Source: Crocinitomicaceae bacterium
GTDB taxonomy: Bacteria; Bacteroidota; Bacteroidia; Flavobacteriales_D; Crocinitomicaceae
Direction: 5' to 3'
DNA length: 44,264 nucleotides
Assembly (NCBI GenBank): GCA_021740745.1
Contig: JAIOZF010000018.1
Location: forward strand, 1-44,264
The position numbers and the translations under genes are program-made. The notes below the pieces were generated by a model. That model saw only the letters and a list, made by a program, of their open reading frames with translations, had not been told where the DNA came from and did not search any database. This document shows, piece after piece, positions 32,441-41,286 of this stretch (position 1 is the first letter of the stretch; each line of letters starts with the position of its first letter).

Positions 32441-33244
32441 ATGGAAATCGGAAATAACTTAAAATTACTTCGTAAGCGATTAAAGCGTTCTCAAGAAGAA
32501 GTTGCTCAAGAACTTAATTTGACAAGATCAACTTACAGTGGATATGAGAATGGTGTGGCACAGCCAAATTTAGACGCTCTAGTGGCTTTTAGTGAATTCT
32601 ATAAGGTTTCTATTGATGAATTAGTTAAAAAGGATTTTGAGGTCTTCTCTGAAGCTGATTGGCAGCGTATTGATCAAGGTTTGTATACAGACGTGAAAGG
32701 GCAAAAGTTGCGTGTCTTAACGTCAATTGTCAATAGCGATGATGAGGAAATGATTGAATTGGTTCCTCTTAAAGCAAGCGCAGGATATGCTTCTGGTTAC
32801 GCAGATCCAGATTATTTGAAAGTTCTTCCAACGTTTTATCTCCCATTTCTTTCTAAAAACAAAAAATACCGTTCGTTTCCAATTCAAGGTGATTCGATGC
32901 CACCCGTTGTTGAAGGATCCTATGTTGTTGCAGAATATATTCAAAATTGGATGACAATTCGATCTGGATCGCCATGTATTGTGGTGACAAAAGATGAAGG
33001 GATTGTATTTAAAGTAGTTCATAACTTATTGGATACGAGTCAGTCGTTTCAGTTGTGCTCAACTAATACTTTCTATAAGCCGTATTTGGTTCATGCAAAT
33101 GATATTCTAGAAATGTGGAAATTTGTGAACTATATTTCACCTGAATTACCAGATATTCGAATGGACGATCAGCATTTAAGTAAATCAATTCAAGACCTTC
33201 AAAAAGAAGTGTTTGAGTTGAAAGAAAATATGCGCAAATCTTAA
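32441..33244 (+). CDS. XRE-family regulator with S24 (LexA/CI-like) peptidase domain
   Basis: A 267-residue protein. Residues 5-62 are an XRE helix-turn-helix (SQEEVAQELNLTRSTYSGYENG). Residues 108-235 form an S24 domain with a possible Ala114-Gly115 cleavage site in KASAGYASG. The catalytic Ser152 is in QGDSMPP, and Lys191 is in GIVFKVV. The last 30 residues form a coiled coil. This arrangement is that of phage CI repressors and LexA-like SOS regulators that self-cleave on RecA filaments. It stands alone with its own promoter, and no prophage is nearby. A chromosomal stress regulator is likely, but its targets are unknown. Confidence 0.88.
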   Translation: MEIGNNLKLLRKRLKRSQEEVAQELNLTRSTYSGYENGVAQPNLDALVAFSEFYKVSIDELVKKDFEVFSEADWQRIDQGLYTDVKGQKLRVLTSIVNSDDEEMIELVPLKASAGYASGYADPDYLKVLPTFYLPFLSKNKKYRSFPIQGDSMPPVVEGSYVVAEYIQNWMTIRSGSPCIVVTKDEGIVFKVVHNLLDTSQSFQLCSTNTFYKPYLVHANDILEMWKFVNYISPELPDIRMDDQHLSKSIQDLQKEVFELKENMRKS

Positions 33245-33265
33245 GTTGATTGAATTAAGAGGGAT

Positions 33266-35155
33266 TTATTGATGTTTCAAATCGAATTTACCGTCGTTCT
33301 CAAGAATCAACTCTGCCAATAATAATTCACGTAAAGCTTGTTTGAAAATTTCTTCCGGCACGGCTGAGTACTTTTTACAATCAGCATATGTTCTTGTTAA
33401 TTTTAAATAATCTAACAGCCTAATTTTAGTGTTTTCAAGGGCATTAGGAATCAAATCTTTTGATAGACAAACATCACACGTTCCACACGTTTCAGATTCT
33501 TGTCCGAAATAGCTTAATAATTGCACATTTCTGCATTTGTTCTCTGTCAAATAGCTCAAAGCAGCTTCAAGTTTTGTTTCTGCGAACTTTTTTCTATTTG
33601 CATAAACATCTGGAGCAATTGACAAATAATCATCAGGTAAACGCTCGTGAAGTAATGTTACAGATGGAAGTGAGGATTTCCAGGAAACTTCAATTATACC
33701 GTACTTTTCGAGTTCTTTAATCTGTTTCTCTAATTCACTTGGGTTGATTGAAAGCCGTTTGCAAAACTCATTTTCATTTACCTCGTAATATTGTTCAAAT
33801 ATACCTGAGTAACTTCTTGAAAGTAAGGTGGTTAATCCGATAAATTTTTCATGCTTTATTTGGAAATTATACAATTCTCTATTTCCAACTGTGTATTTCA
33901 TTTTTGTTGGATGAAATACTCCATCGGTGAAAGATAGGTCATTGTTCAGCTCTAAGATTTTGAAACTGTTATACGTTTCCAAGATATCGAGATTGAATGC
34001 TTCGCACAACTTTTTAATTTCAAAATTATAGGTTTCGTCTTTCCCTGATCCAATTGCAATCTTCAAAAAATTACATAAAGCGCGATAGGTCAATTTTACT
34101 TTTTCTATCGGTGGAAATTTCATTTCGAAACGTTTACGCAAATCATCTAAGTCTGCTTTTTCCCAATAAACAATGGCTTTCGAATTCTCTCCATCGCGGC
34201 CAGCTCTTCCTGCCTCTTGAAAATATGCTTCTAAGCTTGGTGGAAATTCATAATGCAACACATATCGAACATTTGGTTTGTCAATCCCCATTCCAAAGGC
34301 ATTAGTCGCCACCATTACTAATGTTTTGCCTGACATCCAGTAATTTAACATGACTTCTCGGTCTTCTTTCGACATGCCACCATGGTACACACCTACACTA
34401 ATGTGATTCGCATGTAAAATTCGCGCAATATCCTTTACACTTTTTCGGGTTTGACAATAAATAATCCCACAGTCTCCAGAATTTGATTTACAATGATTGA
34501 GAATTTTAGATAGTTTATTTTCAGATAAATAAGCTTCGTAACTTAGATTCTTTCTTTCAAATGATGCTTCGTGTAATTTCGGCTTTTTTAAGTGAAGTTG
34601 TTTGATAATGTCTTCACGAACAACTTCTGTTGCCGTTGCGGTAAGTGCAATAATTGGTACATCTGGATGAAATCTTCGCAAGGTTGCAATTTCTAAGAAG
34701 GAGGGTCTAAAGTCATGCCCCCATTCTGAGATACAATGTGCTTCATCGACAACGATAAGTCCGACGTTCATTAATTTGAAACGTTCTTGAAAGAGTTTAG
34801 AACAAATACGTTCAGGGGAAGTGTACAAAAATTCAATTCCACCAAAACGAGCATTATCAAGTGTGATGTCGATTTCACGATAGCTCATGCCACTCACAAT
34901 TGCTTTAGCTTTAATTCCCCGTTTTTCGAGATTCGAAACTTGATCCTGCATCAATGCAATTAAGGGAGAAATAACAATTGTAATTCCTTCTCGCGCTATA
35001 CCAGGTACTTGAAAACAAATCGATTTTCCGCCGCCTGTTGGAAGTAAAGCCAATACATCAAAACCATATATGGAGTCGTCTATAATGGTTTCCTGAAGTG
35101 GTCTGAATTGTTCAAATCCCCAGTATTGTTTTAATATTTCTTTACTTTTTTCCAT
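33266..35155 (-). CDS. recQ: RecQ family ATP-dependent DNA helicase
   Basis: A 629-residue 3'-5' helicase. FRPLQETIIDDSI is motif 0, LPTGGGKSICFQVPG motif I and VVDEAHCISEWGHDFRPSF motif II with the aromatic loop. ALTATATE is motif III and FGMGIDKPNVRYVLHYEFP motif V. EAGRAGRDG is motif VI. The zinc-binding region with CRN...CGTCDVCL is near residues 535-565, followed by a short winged helix. A full HRDC domain is not evident. It acts in recombination and fork repair. Its end faces the XRE regulator 21 bases away. Confidence 0.94.
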   Translation of the reverse strand: MEKSKEILKQYWGFEQFRPLQETIIDDSIYGFDVLALLPTGGGKSICFQVPGIAREGITIVISPLIALMQDQVSNLEKRGIKAKAIVSGMSYREIDITLDNARFGGIEFLYTSPERICSKLFQERFKLMNVGLIVVDEAHCISEWGHDFRPSFLEIATLRRFHPDVPIIALTATATEVVREDIIKQLHLKKPKLHEASFERKNLSYEAYLSENKLSKILNHCKSNSGDCGIIYCQTRKSVKDIARILHANHISVGVYHGGMSKEDREVMLNYWMSGKTLVMVATNAFGMGIDKPNVRYVLHYEFPPSLEAYFQEAGRAGRDGENSKAIVYWEKADLDDLRKRFEMKFPPIEKVKLTYRALCNFLKIAIGSGKDETYNFEIKKLCEAFNLDILETYNSFKILELNNDLSFTDGVFHPTKMKYTVGNRELYNFQIKHEKFIGLTTLLSRSYSGIFEQYYEVNENEFCKRLSINPSELEKQIKELEKYGIIEVSWKSSLPSVTLLHERLPDDYLSIAPDVYANRKKFAETKLEAALSYLTENKCRNVQLLSYFGQESETCGTCDVCLSKDLIPNALENTKIRLLDYLKLTRTYADCKKYSAVPEEIFKQALRELLLAELILENDGKFDLKHQ

Positions 35156-35170
35156 GTTTCAATTGCACAA

Positions 35171-35178
35171 CAAAAATA
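35171..35178 (-). promoter_or_regulatory. Bacteroidota -7 promoter element for recQ
   Basis: On the minus strand this reads TATTTTTG, 15 bases before the recQ ATG. The -33 element is unclear. Confidence 0.5.
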
Positions 35179-35211
35179 AGCAAATTAAATTCCTTTAAAC
35201 GCTACCAAAAA

Positions 35212-35243
35212 TTTGATGAATCCGTCTATTTTACTTAAATTTG
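35212..35243 (+). promoter_or_regulatory. Complete Bacteroidota promoter for ilvE
   Basis: TTTG (35212-35215), 20 bases, then TAAATTTG (35236-35243). The ilvE ATG at 35261 follows 17 bases later, so an upstream start at 35213 can be excluded. Confidence 0.8.
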
Positions 35244-35260
35244 GACTTCATTTTTACAGC

Positions 35261-36331
35261 ATGTTACAAGAAACACATAACATCAAGGTTACAAAAACAA
35301 CAAATTCTCACTTTAATCAAGTGGATTGGGAAAACTTACCATTTGGTAAAATATTTTCAGATCACATGCTGGTGATGGATTACAAGGATGGTCAATGGCA
35401 ACAACCTGAGATTTTGCCTTTCGGTAATATAAGTATACATCCAGCTACATCTGCAATTCATTACGGTCAATCGATTTTTGAAGGAATGAAAGCAAATAAG
35501 GCAGAAAATGGTGATGTATTTGTTTTCCGACCTGACATGAATGCTAAACGTTTTCAAGAGTCTTGCGAGCGTATGTGCATGCCTGTAATTCCAGAAGATT
35601 TATTCGTTGAGTTAGTGCGCAAAATGGTTGAAGTTGATAGCAATTGGATTCCAAATAAAGAAGGCTATTCATTGTACATTCGTCCATTTTTATTCGCTAC
35701 AGATGAATTCGTAGGCATTCGCCCATCAGAAACATATAAGTTTATCATTTTTACTTGTCCAGTTGGAGCGTACTATTCTGAGCCTGTAAATGTTAAAATA
35801 GAAGAGTTTTACACGAGAGCATCAATTGGTGGTGTGGGAAGAGCTAAAACTGCAGGAAACTATGGTGCATCTTTGTTTCCAGCAAAACAAGGGCAAATGA
35901 AAGGGTTTCATCAGTTGGTTTGGACCGATGGAAAAGAACATAAGTACATTGAAGAATCTGGAACAATGAATATTGTTTTTGTGATCGATGGAAAAATCAT
36001 TACACCTTCTGAAGATGCTGATACAATTTTACGTGGTGTTACGAAGCGATCTGTCGTTGAAGTAGCTCAATCATGGGGTATTCCAGTTGAAGAACGTCGT
36101 GTAAGTGTAGAAGAGATAATCACAGCTATTCGTGAAGGAAAATTACAAGATGCTTTTGGAGCTGGAACTGCAGCAACAATTGCACACATTGCAAAAATTG
36201 GATTCCGAGATGAAGTGTTTGAATTGCCTCCAATAGAAGGGCGAGAAATTTCAAATAAAATCAAGAATTTTATTGACGATATGAAATCAGGGAAGGTAGA
36301 AGATACTTTCGGTTGGTGTTACAAAGTATAA
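35261..36331 (+). CDS. ilvE: Branched-chain amino acid aminotransferase
   Basis: A 356-residue fold-type IV PLP enzyme that interconverts Val, Leu and Ile with their 2-oxo acids. The PLP lysine is in GRAKTAGNYGASL; the cofactor phosphate loop is near DADTILRGVTKRSV, and EESGTMNIVFV and FGAGTAATIAHIAKIG are family segments. The length matches the long (BCAT type II) group. The start was set by the promoter just upstream. It is a single-gene unit with its own terminator. Confidence 0.95.
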   Translation: MLQETHNIKVTKTTNSHFNQVDWENLPFGKIFSDHMLVMDYKDGQWQQPEILPFGNISIHPATSAIHYGQSIFEGMKANKAENGDVFVFRPDMNAKRFQESCERMCMPVIPEDLFVELVRKMVEVDSNWIPNKEGYSLYIRPFLFATDEFVGIRPSETYKFIIFTCPVGAYYSEPVNVKIEEFYTRASIGGVGRAKTAGNYGASLFPAKQGQMKGFHQLVWTDGKEHKYIEESGTMNIVFVIDGKIITPSEDADTILRGVTKRSVVEVAQSWGIPVEERRVSVEEIITAIREGKLQDAFGAGTAATIAHIAKIGFRDEVFELPPIEGREISNKIKNFIDDMKSGKVEDTFGWCYKV

Positions 36332-36336
36332 AAGTG

Positions 36337-36362
36337 AAAAGGCTTCTTAATTGAAGCCTTTT
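36337..36362 (+). terminator. Intrinsic terminator after ilvE
   Basis: AAAAGGCTTC (36337-36346) pairs with GAAGCCTTTT (36353-36362), loop TTAATT, followed by further T. It overlaps the -33 element of the next promoter. Confidence 0.9.
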
Positions 36363-36381
36363 TTATGGAATCTTACTTTTG
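36351..36381 (+). promoter_or_regulatory. Promoter for the exported propeller-like protein
   Basis: TTG (36351-36353), 20 bases, then TACTTTTG (36374-36381), 26 bases before the ATG at 36408. The -33 element falls inside the ilvE terminator stem. Confidence 0.65.
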
Positions 36382-36407
36382 CTGCATCTTTCCTAAAAAA
36401 AAGCCAT

Positions 36408-37796
36408 ATGCTAAAACGGATATTTTTTCTAGTTGCCTTCACGAATCTTTCTATGTTCTTGTTCGCCCAAGCGGATACGGTGTTGATTATTTTTGAATTA
36501 ACAGATAAGGAATTCAAAGAACCTTTGCAAAACGTTAACGGGACTTTTAATTACGGTACAAAAGGAAAAATTTTACGTTCTAATTCGAAAGGGCAAATCG
36601 CATTTTATTCACCTGTCAACGAAACAATTTCCTATAGTCTTAATCACCCCCTTTACGAATCGAAATCAGGAAGTAAGAAAATGGGTGCGCTGGATTTTGG
36701 TGATACACTGATGGTTCGTATTGAATTAACATCTATAAAACGACAAGATGTTAAGGAAGTGGTGGTTAAAGCGCCTGGTATTCCAGATACTGTTTACAGT
36801 TCAAAAAGATTGAGTGTTGCAGATTTTGAAGTGCAGCGTGATGGCGATTTAGTTCTTTTGGTTTATCCCAAGAATCTCAAAAAGGGAAGTGAACTCCTTC
36901 TTTACAATGGAATTGATGTCATTAACTCTTTTGCAGTGCAGGGAACGGCTGAAGAAATCATACGTGATTATCGTGGAAATGCACATGTTGTGTGTGCCGA
37001 TAACGTATATGGAATTCATGTGAATCAGGATAAGATCGGAATTGCTACAATTGAAAAACCTTATTATTTAAAGTATATCGCGCCAATTGTTGATACGAAT
37101 CACACGAAGATGTACTTCTCGAATTTCAATAAAGATTACCCCGAGTTTTCTTATTTCTCTTTCGATCAATTGGATTCGACCTATTCGAAAATTATCAATA
37201 TAAAAGATGATTTAATGATGGAACTGTATCGATCTGAATACAAATGGGCTGATATTCGAACAAAACTTTGGGCTAAAAACTTAGAATTAGAAACGGGTAT
37301 TGATGCAGAAGTTTATGTAGGGGCGAATTATTTCACGCAGTCACTCTATTACAAGGAATTGTATGCGCCTTTGTTTCATCGCAACGATAGTTTATTTGTT
37401 TTTGATTATTACGACGACAAGTTGTTTACATTCGATGCTGCGGGAAATAAACTTGATAGTGTTTCTATTTATCATCACTATAATCCGAAATCAACGGGTT
37501 GGAAAAAACAACTCTTACAAGATCAAGTAACTGGACAAGTCTATGCTGTTTATGACAAAGCTGGATTCACCTATTTGGGACGAGTAGATACAAAAACTGG
37601 TGAAATAGCTGAAAAAGTTCGCTTAGAATTCCGTTATATCGATAAAATCAGCATCCACAATAATTTCATTTATTACGTCTATCGTCCGTATGAGTCAGTT
37701 CAAAAGAAATTCTTGTACAAGGAAAGGCTACCGTATGAGTATGAAGTTGCGAAACTTCCTTACGGCAATGAAATCTCGAATGAAACGGGGAAATGA
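36408..37796 (+). CDS. Exported protein, carboxypeptidase-regulatory-like domain plus propeller-like region
   Basis: About 462 residues. The start at 36408 gives a signal peptide (LKRIFFLVAFTNLSMFLFAQ); the longer frame from 36351 lies over the promoter. Residues 25-110 look like a carboxypeptidase-regulatory/CNA-B-like beta sandwich (FELTDKEFKEPLQNVNGTF, ending in SIKRQDVKEVVVKA), common in TonB-dependent receptors and adhesins. Residues 140-450 consist of beta strands with regular Tyr-rich turns (LVLLVYPKN, DNVYGIHV, FVFDYYDDKLFTFDAAGN, TYLGRVDTKTGEI), suggesting a beta-propeller. I do not recognise a named family. It overlaps the EEP gene by 37 bases at the convergent 3' ends. Confidence 0.72.
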   Translation: MLKRIFFLVAFTNLSMFLFAQADTVLIIFELTDKEFKEPLQNVNGTFNYGTKGKILRSNSKGQIAFYSPVNETISYSLNHPLYESKSGSKKMGALDFGDTLMVRIELTSIKRQDVKEVVVKAPGIPDTVYSSKRLSVADFEVQRDGDLVLLVYPKNLKKGSELLLYNGIDVINSFAVQGTAEEIIRDYRGNAHVVCADNVYGIHVNQDKIGIATIEKPYYLKYIAPIVDTNHTKMYFSNFNKDYPEFSYFSFDQLDSTYSKIINIKDDLMMELYRSEYKWADIRTKLWAKNLELETGIDAEVYVGANYFTQSLYYKELYAPLFHRNDSLFVFDYYDDKLFTFDAAGNKLDSVSIYHHYNPKSTGWKKQLLQDQVTGQVYAVYDKAGFTYLGRVDTKTGEIAEKVRLEFRYIDKISIHNNFIYYVYRPYESVQKKFLYKERLPYEYEVAKLPYGNEISNETGK

Positions 37797-38725
37797 TCTG
37801 AATAGCCGCCCAGGTATTTCGAACCAGCATACGTTCTAAACGGAACAATTGAACCTTTGTATTCTTCCAATAAGAAATCGTACGAATGAATACAGCCTGA
37901 ATTTTGAATTACACTGAATCCTTTTTTAGAGTTGAGGCCTTTTGAAGCCAACAAGTGATCCAATACATCCCATTCGCCTTTGTAATTGTAACTACCACCA
38001 AATTCTCCCGAAATAGCTGTAATTTGAGGATTCAATTTTTCAGCAATTAACTGTGGAGCCTTATCACTCGGATAATCATTTAAATCACCCATAAAAATCA
38101 TTTTGGTTTGATCGTTTACTGTCAAAACCGAATCGATAAAAACGCGCGCTCTTGTTGCTGCAGCGATTCTGTTTGCTTCACTTTCGGCCTGACCACCGCT
38201 TCTGCTTGGCCAATGATTCACCATAGCGATAAGTGTATCTTTTTGTAAAACGAACTTAGCCCATAGAATATCTCTGGTTGCATGCGTTTCATCTGTTGGA
38301 AGCGTGAATCTCAAATAGCCCGATCGAACCAACGTGATACTTGAGCTGTCATAAGCCAATGCAACATCAATTCCTCTTGCATCAGCACTTTCATAATGAA
38401 CTAAGCCATAGTCATTGATCTTCGATGAGTTGCGCAAAACATCTCGAACAACATTAGCATTTTCTATTTCACAAAATCCAATCATCAAGGGGTTTTCCCA
38501 TTGGTCAATTACTTGATTGATATGATTCAATTTCTCATTGTATCGTTCTGAATTCCATGAATTTTTTCCAGTAGGCAAGAATTCAGCATCATCGTTCACG
38601 CCGTCAATTGTATCAAATAAATTTTCAACATTGTAAAAACCAATTTGACGAATGTTCTTTTCAGTTGCACATTGCGTGAAAAGAAGCAACAAGGCTAGCG
38701 AAGATAAATAGATTGTAATTTTCAT
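37760..38725 (-). CDS. Endonuclease/exonuclease/phosphatase (EEP) family exported protein
   Basis: A 321-residue protein with an N-terminal hydrophobic stretch ending LLFTQCATE, probably a lipoprotein signal although Gln before the Cys is unusual. The EEP fold is seen in IGFYNVENLFD (Asn metal site), GFCEIENANVVRD (Glu metal ligand), VNHWPSRSGG, FMGDLNDYPSDKA (Asp-x-Asn active site) and YSDHFPVSFEI (catalytic Asp-His). Exported EEP proteins in Bacteroidota include extracellular nucleases and phosphodiesterases. Nucleic-acid scavenging is plausible but not shown. Confidence 0.86.
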   Translation of the reverse strand: MKITIYLSSLALLLLFTQCATEKNIRQIGFYNVENLFDTIDGVNDDAEFLPTGKNSWNSERYNEKLNHINQVIDQWENPLMIGFCEIENANVVRDVLRNSSKINDYGLVHYESADARGIDVALAYDSSSITLVRSGYLRFTLPTDETHATRDILWAKFVLQKDTLIAMVNHWPSRSGGQAESEANRIAAATRARVFIDSVLTVNDQTKMIFMGDLNDYPSDKAPQLIAEKLNPQITAISGEFGGSYNYKGEWDVLDHLLASKGLNSKKGFSVIQNSGCIHSYDFLLEEYKGSIVPFRTYAGSKYLGGYSDHFPVSFEISLP

Positions 38726-38778
38726 GTGTTAAATTTACAGAAGATTTTTAGTTAAAAGGATGCAGCTAGATTAATTAT

Positions 38779-39378
38779 TTATGAATTGATAAGCCATTTT
38801 CTAGCCATTGGTCCTTCGCAAAATAAAAGATCTAATATCGATAGATTCGCAAAGAATTGATTCGAATCACTAAATACTTGAATGTACTTTTTCATTTCGA
38901 TAGGAGATACAAAATCAACCATGCGAAAATCAATTCGGTCATTGTTTGTTTCATACGATTCAGTGTGACCTAATTCTAGATTAATGTCCAGCAATTGAAG
39001 TATTTCTTGAGTAATTCGTTGGTTGTATTTCAACAGATTTGTTTCATCTTGAAATATCAACTGTTTTATTTCTTGATCATATTCTTCAAAAAATGGAGCA
39101 GAAGCATAGGCACTTTCAATAGAACGCCAGTGTATTTTTTTCCAAGGATCTGTCTCACTCAACAATACGTCCTCCATCAAAGTTTTGGAACCATTTGGAC
39201 GAATCACTGGAATCGATAATTGCTGAATACCGTTAGCACCCAAAATAGTGCATCGCGTTCTTAAAGTTTGCTTTACAAAATGTTCTTTACCTTCAATGAC
39301 GGGAGAAATTGACTTTGCCAATGCTGCGAAGTAAGCAATATTTCCGAAATACGCTGTCGGGAAGACGGCAACTGCCAT
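38779..39378 (-). CDS. WbqC family protein
   Basis: A 199-residue protein matching the WbqC family (FPTAYFGNIAYFAAL at the start, LSIPVIRPNG, DPWKKIHWRSIESAYASAPFFEEY). Family members occur in O-antigen and surface-sugar clusters and may be glycine or sugar-modifying enzymes, but the reaction is not settled. It starts directly after the lepB stop (no gap) and is the last gene of the partition-dapB-lepB cluster. Confidence 0.85.
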   Translation of the reverse strand: MAVAVFPTAYFGNIAYFAALAKSISPVIEGKEHFVKQTLRTRCTILGANGIQQLSIPVIRPNGSKTLMEDVLLSETDPWKKIHWRSIESAYASAPFFEEYDQEIKQLIFQDETNLLKYNQRITQEILQLLDINLELGHTESYETNNDRIDFRMVDFVSPIEMKKYIQVFSDSNQFFANLSILDLLFCEGPMARKWLINS

Positions 39379-41286
39379 TTACTTAATTAGTTTAAACAAA
39401 CGTTCCCAACGGATTCCAGCATATGCACTTTTTGAGAACCAAACCAATGAAGCGCGACCTACCACGTGATCTTCAGGTACAAATCCCCAAACACGCGAAT
39501 CGGCTGAATTGTAGCGATTATCTCCCATTAACCAATAGTAATTCATGGCAAATGTATACTTCGAAGTTTTCTTGCCATCAATATAAATTCCATCAGCTTT
39601 TTCAACTAGTGAGTGACCTTCATACGCACTAATAATACGACGATACCAAGCAATATTATCCTTATTAATGCTAATTGTTTGACCTTTTCGTGGAATTTGG
39701 AATTTCGTAAAATCGGTAGTCGTATTGTTGATGTACAAATCTTTCGGGAACATATTCAGGTTGTTCATGAAATCCAATGCTGTTGGTTTGTATAATTTGT
39801 TGTCAGCATATTGATCATCTATTTCCACCTCAAATAAAGCTGTTGGAAAAGCACGCTTTAGTTTGCCTTTTTCTGTTGCCGTTAAATTCATTTTGTAGGT
39901 TTGACCTCCATCTTCAGAATAATAATCAGAGCGCTCTATTTCCAATCCGAAACGTTCTTTCATAGTTGCTTGGCTTGGTAACAATATGTTACTCACATCA
40001 TAGCGTAAATTTTGTTCAGGAGCAACGTTTGCTTTTTTGCCATTTACATAGAGCACTGATTTCTTGATTTCCATCCAATCTCCCGGCAATCCAACACATC
40101 GTTTGATGTAGTTTTCTCGTTTGTCGACAGGGCGATAAACCAAACCATAATGCTCAATAATACGTCCTTCGCTATTGTCCATTGCAATTTTGTCTTCAGC
40201 TAGCATTTTACGTGCTTTTTTCTTCCAAGACTCAATTTCTTTTACAAATCCTTCTGCTTTTTGATTTAGCACGCGATAAGAAGCCTGATTATTCGCATAG
40301 TTTTGTAATGCCAGTTCATCATATTGCTGCGTAGGATTACTTTTTCGAATACTATCTGAAATTTGAAAAGCTAGATTGTTCACTTGAACATCAAATTGTT
40401 TCATGTATAAGCGTTTCGCTTCATTGATTACAATTCCGTGGTAATCATGCCCCATTAAACCATTTGGCATGCGTGGATCATAAACTGCAGTATCACCAGA
40501 TGGATAATTGAAAACCACTACATCATAGCGATTCACACCACCAAAACCTGGTAAACGAGTATAAGATCCTTTCTCCAAGGTTGTATAAGATTTAATGTTC
40601 ACCCAAGGAACAGTGTTGTGAACAAGAGGATAGGAGAGTGGAGTAACTGGAGCTTTCGGTCCATAAGCTAACTTATTAACGAACAAGAAGTCACCCACTA
40701 ACAATGTTTTTTCCATTGATCCAGTTGGGATTTGGAAAGGTTCGAAAACATACGTTCGAATGATACTAGCCGCCACCAATGCAAAAAGAATTGAGTCTCC
40801 CCATTCTTTTATTTTGGATTTTTTTCCTGGTTTTTCTCGTGAAACTAATCCCAAAGCCAAAGCGACAACGTGACCAATAACAGGTAATGTTAGGAATAAT
40901 ACTAAATGATCACCCCAAAGTCTAATTTCTGTCTCGCGCGTATTTGCCCAATTGGTTTCTGGAAGAAAATCTTGTTTTGAAGATGCAATTTTGTAAAAAA
41001 GTATGTAGGGAAAAAAGATTCCTTGAACAGTGTCAAGTAATGTGAAATATCCAAAACGTCTTATATAGCTTACGTTCAAGGCTGACCACATTACTAAATG
41101 TACTCCGGGGAACAATAATAAAATAGACCAAAAAGGTTTGTTGCACATGATTTTGAAGGCCACAAAATAGTTGTACCCAGGAATTAGCGCTTCCCATGAT
41201 TGGCGACCTGCTTGTTCAAAACTCTTCCACCACATTGAAATATACGGGTGAACTAATAGGAATAGGTAAAATAATAAAATACTCAT
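39379..41286 (-). CDS. lepB: Signal peptidase I with large inserts
   Basis: A 635-residue membrane enzyme that removes signal peptides at the periplasmic face. Catalytic Ser190 is in IPTGSMEKTLLVGDF, the general-base Lys395 in YIKRCVGLPGDW, and YWLMGDNRYNSADSRVWGFV is the box E equivalent. The N-terminus has about four to five hydrophobic segments in place of the usual two. The Ser to Lys distance is about 205 residues, against 55 in E. coli LepB, because an extra domain of about 150 residues (280-385, charged and helical) is inserted. Such long SPase I versions are typical of Bacteroidota. Its start overlaps the dapB stop (TGATG). Confidence 0.94.
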   Translation of the reverse strand: MSILLFYLFLLVHPYISMWWKSFEQAGRQSWEALIPGYNYFVAFKIMCNKPFWSILLLFPGVHLVMWSALNVSYIRRFGYFTLLDTVQGIFFPYILFYKIASSKQDFLPETNWANTRETEIRLWGDHLVLFLTLPVIGHVVALALGLVSREKPGKKSKIKEWGDSILFALVAASIIRTYVFEPFQIPTGSMEKTLLVGDFLFVNKLAYGPKAPVTPLSYPLVHNTVPWVNIKSYTTLEKGSYTRLPGFGGVNRYDVVVFNYPSGDTAVYDPRMPNGLMGHDYHGIVINEAKRLYMKQFDVQVNNLAFQISDSIRKSNPTQQYDELALQNYANNQASYRVLNQKAEGFVKEIESWKKKARKMLAEDKIAMDNSEGRIIEHYGLVYRPVDKRENYIKRCVGLPGDWMEIKKSVLYVNGKKANVAPEQNLRYDVSNILLPSQATMKERFGLEIERSDYYSEDGGQTYKMNLTATEKGKLKRAFPTALFEVEIDDQYADNKLYKPTALDFMNNLNMFPKDLYINNTTTDFTKFQIPRKGQTISINKDNIAWYRRIISAYEGHSLVEKADGIYIDGKKTSKYTFAMNYYWLMGDNRYNSADSRVWGFVPEDHVVGRASLVWFSKSAYAGIRWERLFKLIK

